Shown here: positions 1 to 6,900 of the stretch, in pieces
Layout: the number at the start of each line of letters is the position of its first letter
How positions within the stretch are numbered: the first letter of the stretch is position 1
From: Candidatus Woesearchaeota archaeon CG10_big_fil_rev_8_21_14_0_10_32_9
GTDB lineage: Archaea > Nanobdellota > Nanobdellia > Woesearchaeales > 21-14-0-10-32-9
Assembly (NCBI GenBank): GCA_002762915.1
Contig: PCYF01000046.1
Coordinates: 1-15,961 of the forward strand
Length of the DNA stretch: 15,961 nt
Direction: 5' to 3'
Translations under genes and position numbers: made by a program
Notes under the pieces: model-generated
The model's input: the letters and a program-made list of their open reading frames with translations, nothing else
Databases searched by the model: none
What the model was told of the DNA's origin: nothing

Positions 1-2
1 CA

Positions 3-74
3 CCAGCACAAAAAGCAGGAATAAAACAAAAACCAGAATGGAAAGACCTACTACTAAAAGCAGTACAAAAATAG
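3..74 (+). CDS. possible C-terminal end of an upstream gene (partial)
   Basis: From the left edge, the frame starting at base 3 is open for 23 codons and ends with TAG at 72-74. The residues (PAQKAGIKQKPEWKDLLLKA, then VQK) look like an amphipathic, lysine-rich C-terminal helix. One other forward frame is also open, to about base 92, with a less protein-like composition, and the - strand has many stops. The piece is too short to identify and could be non-coding. Confidence 0.3.
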   Translation, partial: PAQKAGIKQKPEWKDLLLKAVQK

Positions 75-80
75 TTAAAA

Positions 81-202
81 ACTACTTCTAAAAACAATAC
101 CTAAAAAGTAAATTAGTAAACAACAGTGAGAAATCCCAAATTATCACTGCTCGTCTTACTGTTCGTCTTAAAATAAGCCCTAAAAATACTACTTCTAAAA
201 AC
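81..202. repeat. pair of 15-bp direct repeats in an AT-rich intergenic stretch
   Basis: ACTACTTCTAAAAAC occurs at 81-95 and again, identical, at 188-202, each preceded by a TTAAAAA- or TAAAAAT-like run. Between them TCGTCTTA is repeated at 151-158 and 163-170 with a 12-base period, and CAGTGA (124-129) can pair with TCACTG (144-149). No open frame covers the stretch. Its role is unknown; it may be a 3' region, an RNA gene or decayed sequence. Confidence 0.45.
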
Positions 203-221
203 GTTGAGAGTTGGAATGAGA

Positions 222-305
222 CTCGGCCTTAAAATAGACAGTTAGAACCAAAGAAAAACTTGATTTAGACAGTTGGCTCCCCCACATCCTAACTGAACAG
301 CCGAG
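222..305. other. candidate structured RNA element with nested and alternative stems
   Basis: CTCGGC (222-227) is complementary to GCCGAG (300-305). Nested inside it, CAGTTAG (239-245) is complementary to CTAACTG (289-295). A second near-copy, CAGTTGG (270-276), can pair with the same CTAACTG apart from one G-U, so two mutually exclusive inner stems are possible. The element lies upstream of the TATA box of the next gene and so is not in that gene's leader. The strand cannot be decided. It matches no RNA family I recognise. Confidence 0.3.
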
Positions 306-347
306 AATGAACATCCCTATACTGAACGGAACGAACAAATAATAATA

Positions 348-355
348 TTTATATA
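348..355 (+). promoter_or_regulatory. TATA box for the 377 gene (leaderless)
   Basis: TTTATATA is centred 25.5 bases before the ATG at 377. Archaeal transcription starts about 25-27 bases after the TATA centre, so the transcript should begin at or next to the A of the ATG. Confidence 0.65.
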
Positions 356-376
356 GGCTGCGGACTTAATGTAATT

Positions 377-826
377 ATGAAGAATTTTTTTCAAAGAGCA
401 AAAAAACAACTAATTTTCGTAGGAGTACTCTTAGTTATCTTGGCAATTGTCTTATTAGCTGTTGTTTTTTTGAAACCAGAAGAAGTGACTTCAAAATTAT
501 CTGTAAATCTAGAAAAGTCTACAATTAAATCTGGAGAAACTACCTTTCTTGTTTTAACTGCATATAATTCTGGAAGTTCTGAATTGAAAGGAAAGTTTTG
601 GGTTGAAAGTGAAGAGTTGACTTATGTTAATGTTTCTTATCCTAATGATGCTTTGTTGAATTTTGTATTGATGCCTGGGGAAAGTATTACTAGGAAGATG
701 AATGTTTCTGCGACAACTAACGCTGTTAGAACTGATTATGAATTGGTTGCAAAATTAATTTCTGCTGATAATTCTTCAAGTACATTAGCTTCTAAAAAAG
801 TTCTTTTAACAGTAAGAAAGGAATAA
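377..826 (+). CDS. membrane-anchored protein with an extracellular beta-rich domain
   Basis: This 149-aa protein starts with a short basic stretch (KNFFQRAKKQ), followed by one hydrophobic segment at about residues 12-33 that can act as an uncleaved signal anchor. The remainder (about 38-149) is polar and beta-rich, with alternating strands such as SKLSVNLEKSTIKSGETTFL and a late GESITRKMNVSATTNAV. This resembles the Ig-like or CARDB-like domains that archaeal surface proteins carry outside the membrane. Several N-x-S/T sequons (for example NVS and NSS) fit an outward-facing, glycosylated domain. No catalytic motif is visible. The start is fixed by the TATA box 25 bases upstream, and there is no other gene in its transcript before the promoter of the next gene. 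The topology is well supported, the function is unknown, and the fold name is inference. Confidence 0.8.
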   Translation: MKNFFQRAKKQLIFVGVLLVILAIVLLAVVFLKPEEVTSKLSVNLEKSTIKSGETTFLVLTAYNSGSSELKGKFWVESEELTYVNVSYPNDALLNFVLMPGESITRKMNVSATTNAVRTDYELVAKLISADNSSSTLASKKVLLTVRKE

Positions 827-836
827 TTTTTTAAAT
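827..836 (+). promoter_or_regulatory. TATA box for the 858 gene (leaderless)
   Basis: TTTTTTAAAT begins directly after the stop codon of the preceding gene. The TTTAAA core (830-835) is centred 25.5 bases before the ATG at 858, the same spacing as at the 377 gene, which predicts an independent leaderless transcript. The T-run may also help to terminate the upstream transcript. Confidence 0.6.
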
Positions 837-857
837 GAATATTTCTTCCCAACTTAA

Positions 858-1283
858 ATGATGCACAAGATTTATCACTCAACAGGAATAAATGAGTTTT
901 TGGGTATATTGAATGACGGAGCAGTCTTATCTTACGTAGATAAACTTTCAAGAGACTATTCAAAGCATGCAAACATTTCAATTAATGAATCGCGCGAGTT
1001 TTTAATAAGTAAAGTAAAAAGAGAAGAACGAGATTTAAATGCATTTTTTTCAAATAATATGCGCGACACAATTGAAGGAAAAGTTGAAAAATATAAACAA
1101 AAGGGTGAATTGGTTGTTATGGAGTTTGATGTTAATTTTAAACCAGAAGCTAATACAATTGGTCGTTCTAGTTTAAGTTTAGATCATTTAAAAAAAGTTT
1201 ATGCTCAAAATCCTGAATTTGTAAAAACGCTGTTAGTTTCATTTAAAGATAAATATTCAGGCGTACAAGTTTTTAAGTACTAA
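858..1283 (+). CDS. small protein with an ADP-ribosyltransferase-like N-terminus, function unknown
   Basis: This is a 141-aa soluble protein. Residues 5-24 (IYHSTGINEFLGILNDGAVL) match the pattern Y-H-x-T, a short helix, then IL-x-x-G-x-L, which opens DarT-, PARP- and RNA 2'-phosphotransferase-type ADP-ribosyltransferase folds. Later, GELVVMEFDV is a clear beta strand, followed by SSLSLDHLKKVY, which resembles the late 'x-x-L-x-H-I-x-x-I' element in some of these families. The middle (about 45-82) is charged and helical. I cannot assign the catalytic Tyr or Glu of an H-Y-E triad with certainty, so the assignment stays tentative. Two ATG codons (858, 861) start the frame; the first fits the TATA spacing. 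Its stop overlaps by 4 bases the stop of the convergent membrane-protein gene. No antitoxin-like partner is adjacent. Confidence 0.7.
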   Translation: MMHKIYHSTGINEFLGILNDGAVLSYVDKLSRDYSKHANISINESREFLISKVKREERDLNAFFSNNMRDTIEGKVEKYKQKGELVVMEFDVNFKPEANTIGRSSLSLDHLKKVYAQNPEFVKTLLVSFKDKYSGVQVFKY

Positions 1284-2464
1284 ATTAAGAAGTACGAAAG
1301 TACTGGAACTATTATGCATGCCATCATTGTGTTTCTAGGGATTTCTTTTTTAATTGAGTAAAGTCCAGTTGAAGTTGCAATTAACAAAATAAATAATCCT
1401 TGAAAGCTCGATAATACAAAAGTCATAATGATGAGAAATGAAATAAGTGTAAATATTAATTTCTTGTAATTGACTTTTTCTATTACTTTTAAGAATTTTT
1501 TTGTGAGCGGTTTAGCGATGAGTGTTGCTAATCCTCCACTTATTAGTGCACAGCTGAGCATTATTAGCATATTGGGTTCTTGTATTGTTTGAGTTATTGC
1601 AAGTATTGCTCCATTTCTGGCTTTGTTAATGGTGATAAGTGTTGCTATTGATAAAAAAAAGTTTACTGTGCTTATTGCCCCAATCATTACTAGGAATCCG
1701 TTTGGTTCAGAATCTTTTTTTATTACTGAACAAATTGTTGCAGCTGTGCTTGATCCTAGTCCTGGTAGCATTGCAGTGAGGAATCCTGAAATTGTTCCAA
1801 GTACTGCTGAGAATATTCCTTCTTTTGGTTTTATTGTTGTAGACTCTGTGAATTCTTGTTGTGGTATTTTATTTTGAGAGGATAATATTAGAGTTGATAA
1901 GCCAAAAAATCCTGTTAATAATGGAAACAAAGCGTTTTCTGTTCTAGAGTTTAAGCTAATTAATCCTAGTGTTCCTGCAATCATAAAAACAATAATTGAT
2001 CTTAGTTTAGATTTACTTCGTGATATGATAAATAAAGAAACTATTGTTAATATTGTAACAATGTTGTTTTTGAAAAATGGATATATGTGTTCGATGATTG
2101 TAAGAATAATTGGAAAGAATGTAGCAGAAATTAGTAATCCTGCAAGTGATCCTAATATTGTTAGTTTTACTGCTTCGTATCCTTTTCCTTCATTTAATAA
2201 TCTGTGCCCTGGTAGAACACTTAATGCGGTGCTTGGATCCGGAGCTCCTAAAAATATACTTGGAATTGTATCAAGAAACGTGTGAGTTATTGCTAGACTT
2301 ATTATTATACTTAGCGCCATGTTTGCGCTTATTACTTCGCTTACAACCGCAATGTTTGCCACAATTATTGCACTTACAAGATTAACATGTATTCCCGGAA
2401 TTAGGCCTGTGAAAATCCCGAAAGTAACGCCGAGCAGTATTGCAATAATTATTTCTAGAAACAT
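1280..2464 (-). CDS. TctA-family (PF01970 / COG1784-like) multi-pass membrane transporter
   Basis: This 394-aa, almost wholly hydrophobic protein has about 10-12 membrane segments. Two related glycine/proline motifs mark the halves of an inverted-repeat fold: GLIPGIHVN at residues 20-28 and GFLTAMLPGLGSSTAA at 227-242. Together with the APDPSTALSVLPGHRLLNEG stretch (74-93), this is typical of the TctA (DUF112) family, and the length of about 400 fits the shorter archaeal branch COG1784 rather than the bacterial form of about 500 residues. TctA is the large membrane subunit of tripartite tricarboxylate transporters. No TctB or TctC (substrate-binding) gene is nearby, so the substrate and coupling partner are unknown. 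The ATG at 2464 lies about 25 bases after a TATA box, giving a leaderless transcript. The family call is firm; the transport role is inferred. Confidence 0.87.
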   Translation of the reverse strand: MFLEIIIAILLGVTFGIFTGLIPGIHVNLVSAIIVANIAVVSEVISANMALSIIISLAITHTFLDTIPSIFLGAPDPSTALSVLPGHRLLNEGKGYEAVKLTILGSLAGLLISATFFPIILTIIEHIYPFFKNNIVTILTIVSLFIISRSKSKLRSIIVFMIAGTLGLISLNSRTENALFPLLTGFFGLSTLILSSQNKIPQQEFTESTTIKPKEGIFSAVLGTISGFLTAMLPGLGSSTAATICSVIKKDSEPNGFLVMIGAISTVNFFLSIATLITINKARNGAILAITQTIQEPNMLIMLSCALISGGLATLIAKPLTKKFLKVIEKVNYKKLIFTLISFLIIMTFVLSSFQGLFILLIATSTGLYSIKKEIPRNTMMACIIVPVLSYFLI

Positions 2465-2484
2465 GCAATTTTTGTAGGGCCGGG

Positions 2485-2493
2485 ATTTATATG
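2485..2493 (-). promoter_or_regulatory. TATA box for the TctA-family gene (leaderless)
   Basis: Read on the - strand this is CATATAAAT, centred about 25 bases before the ATG whose A is at 2464, so transcription should start at the start codon. It is divergent from the + strand promoter at 2662-2669. Confidence 0.6.
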
Positions 2494-2585
2494 TTTCGCG
2501 TCGTTAAAACCGAAATTTCTTCAATGGATTCCTAAAAAAAACTTTGACAACCTAAGATAATTCATGAAGTATAATGAAACAAAAA

Positions 2586-2649
2586 CATAGTAAGTCGGCG
2601 GCTAAGGGTACACCACTTTAGTGAGGGGCTGGAGTCAAGGCTTACTCTG
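2586..2649. other. G+C-rich foldable element, candidate small RNA
   Basis: Within a roughly 30% G+C spacer this block is about half G+C. AGTAAGTC (2589-2596) pairs with GGCTTACT (2639-2646) over 8 bp with one G-U pair, and extends outward past one mismatch through C2586-G2649 and A2587-T2648. Inside, CTAAGG (2602-2607) can pair with CTTTAG (2616-2621) around an 8-base loop, with one G-U. It lies outside both flanking genes and between their divergent promoters, so it belongs to neither leader. It is not a tRNA, since no T-arm or anticodon arm can be built. It could be a guide RNA or another small RNA. The strand is undecided. Confidence 0.35.
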
Positions 2650-2661
2650 GATAATAATAAA

Positions 2662-2669
2662 TTATATAA
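2662..2669 (+). promoter_or_regulatory. TATA box for the 2698 gene
   Basis: TTATATAA is centred 32.5 bases before the ATG at 2698. A start site near 2690-2693 would leave a leader of only about 5-8 bases, too short for a ribosome-binding site. Confidence 0.55.
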
Positions 2670-2697
2670 GTGTAATTAGGTTCTCTTTTGATTTATC

Positions 2698-3264
2698 ATG
2701 TCTGAGCATAAAAAAGCAATTATTATGGCAAGTTTTTTTGTAGATGGAACGAAAAATTATCCATTATTTGGTTATGAACTTGAAGTACTTGATTATATAA
2801 AATCTGAAATTGAACATGGTTCAACGGTCTATTTTCTACCTAATAAAGGTCAGATAAATATTGGTCCCATCACGATTGGTGATCAAACCACACTTAACGA
2901 AATTGACGATGCATTAAAGAATCAAACTAAGATTTTTCCACCATATATTGAGGGCAGGACTTTTCTTGAAAGCGATGAGTCTTATCATCTTCAACAATTA
3001 AAGGTAAAACAAAAATGCTTTGAAGACGGAATTGATGAAGTAATAATATTATGTGGGCCGGCGCATAAGTATGAACACTATCCTATTAAAGATCTTGAAG
3101 CTGTGTTTGAAAATCTTAATGAGACAACTATTTATCAGAAAATAATAAATTCTCCTAACGTAGTTGGAATGAAGCAAGTGCAACTGAAAAATCTTTCAGA
3201 ATATAAGCCAAAACTTTCAACTCAGTCCTTTTTTGAAGTTCAAGAACTCAGACTAGTAGATTAA
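2698..3264 (+). CDS. unrecognised 188-aa alpha/beta protein
   Basis: I do not recognise a family. The protein is soluble, with no signal peptide or membrane segment, and its alternating strands and helices suggest an alpha/beta fold. Notable stretches are KKAIIMASFFVDGTKNYPLF near the N-terminus, a strand at 42-47 (STVYFL), and DEVIILCGPAHKYEHYPI at 113-130, where a hydrophobic strand ending in C-G-P-A-H is the kind of place an active or nucleotide-binding site would sit. The gene has its own promoter and nearly leaderless start. It converges on the nitroreductase gene with a 24-base gap, so it shares an operon with neither neighbour. The coding call is firm from the start context, uninterrupted frame and balanced composition; no function is proposed. 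Confidence 0.8.
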   Translation: MSEHKKAIIMASFFVDGTKNYPLFGYELEVLDYIKSEIEHGSTVYFLPNKGQINIGPITIGDQTTLNEIDDALKNQTKIFPPYIEGRTFLESDESYHLQQLKVKQKCFEDGIDEVIILCGPAHKYEHYPIKDLEAVFENLNETTIYQKIINSPNVVGMKQVQLKNLSEYKPKLSTQSFFEVQELRLVD

Positions 3265-3288
3265 ATATGCTTGAACCGATATACTAAT

Positions 3289-3888
3289 TTAAAAAAATAA
3301 GTCTTTGTTTTCGAATCTTATTTTTGTTCTCGGGGTATCTGCAGCGTATCCAATTGGAACAAGGACTGTTGGAATAAGATCCTCTGTAAGTTGAAGTATT
3401 TTTGAAAAGTCTGCTGGAATAAATCCTTCCATTGGACAAGAATCAAATCCTAGCTCTGTTGCTCCTAATAATGCATTTTCAACAGCAAGATATACTTGTT
3501 TTTGCGCCCAAGTATTTTTAGAATCAGTGTTTAATCCTTCATTAAATCCCCTCATGGTGTCAGTATATGCTTTTGCCTTTTCCGGCGGCGTGCCGTTTTT
3601 TATCAATAGTTGTTCATATTCATTTACTCGTTCTTTAATGTTAGTGTAAGCACAAAATACTAATAAGTGTGAGCAGGTTGTAATTTGAGTTTGGTTCCAA
3701 GAAGCAGGTGCAAGTTTTTCTTTTAGCTCCTTGTTACTTATTATTTTTACTTTGAATGGTTGTAATCCAAAAGAAGAGGGTACTAATTTAATTAGATCTT
3801 TTAGTTCTTCAATTTTTGATTCAGGTATTGTTTCTCCATCGAATTTCTTTGTTGCATATCTTTTTTGCATTAATTCTATTAGTTTCAT
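3289..3888 (-). CDS. NfsB-like FMN-dependent NAD(P)H nitroreductase
   Basis: This 199-aa nitroreductase-family flavoprotein opens with MKLIELMQKRYATKKFD, which lines up residue for residue with the start of E. coli NfsB (MDIISVALKRHSTKAFD). The RYATKKFD (10-17), SSFGLQPFKV, CSHLLVFCA and GFDSCPMEGF stretches are the FMN-binding and core elements of the family. Such dimeric enzymes reduce quinones, flavins or nitro compounds with NAD(P)H; the natural substrate cannot be read here. An in-frame GTG at 3897 would add three residues. I prefer the ATG at 3888 because GGTGA (3899-3895) sits 5 bases before it as a ribosome-binding site, and because of the NfsB alignment. A TATA-like box at 3920-3928 suggests transcription separate from nrdJ, 66-75 bases upstream. 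The length is slightly short against about 217 in E. coli. Confidence 0.92.
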   Translation of the reverse strand: MKLIELMQKRYATKKFDGETIPESKIEELKDLIKLVPSSFGLQPFKVKIISNKELKEKLAPASWNQTQITTCSHLLVFCAYTNIKERVNEYEQLLIKNGTPPEKAKAYTDTMRGFNEGLNTDSKNTWAQKQVYLAVENALLGATELGFDSCPMEGFIPADFSKILQLTEDLIPTVLVPIGYAADTPRTKIRFENKDLFF

Positions 3889-3894
3889 CTTGTT

Positions 3895-3899
3895 CACCG
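3895..3899 (-). promoter_or_regulatory. ribosome-binding site deciding the nitroreductase start
   Basis: GGTGA on the - strand lies 5 bases before the ATG at 3888. The GTG inside it (3897-3895) is an alternative start codon, which is why the start could be called either way. Confidence 0.5.
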
Positions 3900-3919
3900 G
3901 TACTTAAGAATAAATAATA

Positions 3920-3928
3920 TATTATAAA
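3920..3928 (-). promoter_or_regulatory. TATA-like box for the nitroreductase gene
   Basis: The - strand reads TTTATAATA here, inside a longer A/T-only run (3911-3928). A start site near 3895-3900 is expected. Because the whole run is A/T, the exact box is uncertain. Confidence 0.4.
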
Positions 3929-3942
3929 ACCTATGAATGATT

Positions 3943-3959
3943 AAATTAAAAAAATAAAA
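3943..3959 (-). terminator. T-rich terminator after nrdJ
   Basis: Directly after the nrdJ stop codon the - strand transcript reads TTTTATTTTTTTAATTT. Oligo-T runs without a hairpin are the usual archaeal termination signal. Confidence 0.4.
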
Positions 3960-3963
3960 GAAT

Positions 3964-6900
3964 TTAGGAACAGCCTGTTGTTGTTCCGCAGTCTTCGCAT
4001 ACGGCGCAGCTACCGTTTCGTTTTAGTTTCATTGAACCGCAAGAGGAACATTGTTCTCCTGTATATCCTTTGCTTTTTGCTTCGAATACTTTCGCTTCAG
4101 ATCCACTTATTCGTAATTGTTTTTCTTTTGGCGCTTCTTTTGCTTGTTCAGTTTTGGTATCAAGACCTTCCATTGATTTGACATGTACGAAATCTTTTCG
4201 TCCTAAATACTCGTAACCGAGTACTCTAAATACGTAGTCGAGAATTGACGTTGCATTTTTTATCACAGGATGACCACTAACAGGGCCTGATGGTTCGAAG
4301 CGCGTAAATGTAAATGAATCAACAAACTCTTCTAATGGTACCCCGTATTGTAGTGCTTTTGATATTCCTATTGCAAAACAATTTAGTAATGCTCCATAGG
4401 ATGCTCCTTCTTTGTATGTGTCCAAGAATATTTCTCCGATTTGTCCATTTTCATATTCTCCAGTTCTTAGGAATACTTTCTGGCCGCCAACGATTGCTTC
4501 TTGTACAAATCCTGATCTCTTGTGCGGCATTTTTCTTTGTTTTAACTTGTAGACAATTTGTTCGTGTATTTTTTCTTGACTTACGTTTTCATCTATATCT
4601 TCTGCATCTCGTAGCATTAATAATTCAGCTTCATCTTCGCTTGCAGCATTTAGTGGTTGGCTTAGTTTGCTTCCATCACGATATAGTGCTACTGCTTTAA
4701 CCATTAATTTCCAAGATTCTGTGTATGCATCAGAAATGTCTTCAATTGTTGAGTCTTTATCCATGTTTATTGTTTTACTTATTGCTCCAGAAATAAATGG
4801 TTGAACTGCTGCCATCATTTTTATATGGCCGGTATATTCAATTAATCTTTTTCCTGTTTTTCCGCATTTATTTGCACAATCAAATACAGAAAGATGATCA
4901 TCTTTTAGTTGCGGTGCTCCTTCAATTGTCATGGTTCCACAAACATATTGTTCTGCTGTTTGAATCTCATCTTTTTTGAATCCTAGTGCTTCGAGAACAT
5001 TTAGTGTTGGATCTTCAAGTTGTTCTTCAGTAAATCCAATTTCTTTTAGGAAGTCTTCACCTAGTGTCCATTTTGTAAATGCGTATTTTAATTCAAACAT
5101 TGCGGGTAATTGTTGTTCTAATAAATCCAGCTTTTCCTGCGTAAATCCTTTTGTTTTTAGCTTTTCGTGATCAATTCCAGGACTATTTAGTAATGTTCCA
5201 TGACCTGCACAATAGTTTATTATTTCTTTAATTTCTTCATCTTCATATTTTAGTTTTTTTAGCGCACTTGGTACTGATTGATTTACAATTTTAAAGTAAC
5301 CACCGCCTGCAAGTTTCTTGAATTTAACTAATGCAAAGTCAGGTTCTATTCCTGTTGTATCGCAATCCATTACTAGGCCTATTGTTCCGGTAGGAGCCAT
5401 TACTGTTACTTGTGCATTTCTATAGCCATATTCTTCTCCCCATGCGAGTGCGTTGTCCCAGGTAGTTTTTGCTGCTTTCAAAAACTCTTCTGGTGCGTGT
5501 TCTGGTTTTAGTCCTGTCGGTTTAATTGTTAATCCTTCATATTCAGATGGTTTTGCATTGTAAGCAGCTCTTCTATGATTTCTTATTACTCGTAACATAT
5601 CTTCTTTGTTTTTTTCGTATCTTTTGAAAGGACCTAGTGCTCTTGCTAATTCTGCAGAGGTTGTATAACTCTCTCCGCCAAGTATTGATGCGAGAGATCC
5701 TGCAATTGCTCTTCCTTTTTCGCTGTCATATGCTAATCCCATTTTCATAAGTAGTGAGCCCATGTTAGCATATCCTAATCCTAAGGTTCTGTATAAGAAA
5801 CTTTTTCGCGCAATTTCTTTTGCAGGGAATTGAGCCATTAATACTGATATTTCTAAAATGGTAGTCCATATTCTTATTGTGTGTCTGTATTGTTCAATGT
5901 CAAATTCTCCAGTCTCGTCATCGTAGAATTTTGTTAAATTAATACTTGCTAAATTGCAAGCAGTGTCATCTAGAAACATATATTCTGAGCAAGGATTACT
6001 AGCATTTATTCTTCCATCAAGTGGACAAGTGTGCCATTCATTAATTGTATCATCATATTGAACTCCAGGATCTGCACTCATCCAGGCGGAGTATGTTACT
6101 TTATCCCATAACTCGTTTGCTTTTATTGTTTTCTGAACTCCTCCATCTGTTCTTCTTATTAAATGCCAATCATCATCTTTTTGTAATGCTTCAAAGAATT
6201 TATTTGGAATTCTAATTGAGTTATTGCTATTTTGTCCAGACACGGTTAGATATGCATCCGATTCATAATGTGTGTCCATTATAGGAAAGTCTATTTCTTT
6301 CTTTCCTTGTCTTACTAATTGCAGTGTTCTTTGTATATAATTTAGAGGAACATTTACTTTTATTGCTTTTTGTACTTCTTGTCTTAAAGCAGCGTTTTCT
6401 TTTAGGCTCGTTGATTTTTTCTCATATGCAACTTTCATTATGTTATCTAGATGTGTTTTGCAAATTTTACTTCCTGCAACCAATGCTGCAACTTTTTGTT
6501 CTTCTTTTACTTTCCAGGTGATGAATTCTTCAATATCCGGGTGGTCTAAATCTAAACAAATCATTTTTGCGGCTCTTCTGGTTGTTCCACCAGATTTTAT
6601 TGCGCCTGCGGCCCTATCCAATACTAAAAGAAAAGACATTAATCCTGATGATTGTCCTCCTCCAGATAATCTTTCTCCTTTTCCACGCAAGTTCGAGAAA
6701 TTTGTTCCTGTTCCAGAACCATATTTGAATAATCTAGCCTCTCTAGTTATAAGATCAAAAATTCCTCCATCGTTAACAAGATCATCTTTTATTGATTGAA
6801 TAAAACAAGCATGAGGTTGAGGATGAGTATATGCATCTTCAGAAAGTTTTACTTCTCCAGTTTCAGGGTCTGCATAATGATGTCCTTGAGGTGAACCAGT

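Noticed and set aside
736..981. Open frame on the - strand across the 377/858 gene junction
   Set aside because: It overlaps two + strand genes and the promoter between them, and has no TATA box or ribosome-binding site of its own.
2544..2575. TTGACA (2544-2549) and TATAAT (2570-2575), resembling a bacterial sigma-70 promoter
   Set aside because: The spacer is 20 bp rather than about 17, and the other promoters in the window have archaeal TATA spacing. Most likely chance in A/T-rich DNA.
2586..2649. tRNA gene at the G+C-rich fold
   Set aside because: No acceptor/T-arm geometry, no TTC-like T loop and no anticodon arm can be built on either strand.
3889..3897. GTG at 3897 as the nitroreductase start
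   Set aside because: It forms part of a GGTGA ribosome-binding site for ATG 3888, and E. coli NfsB aligns from the ATG. A leaderless GTG start is not fully excluded, given the A/T run upstream.
4314..4700. Long open frames on the + strand inside nrdJ (for example 4314-4700 and 6440-6799)
   Set aside because: They lie antisense to a gene with all catalytic motifs intact, have Leu/Phe-rich shadow composition, and lack promoters or ribosome-binding sites.
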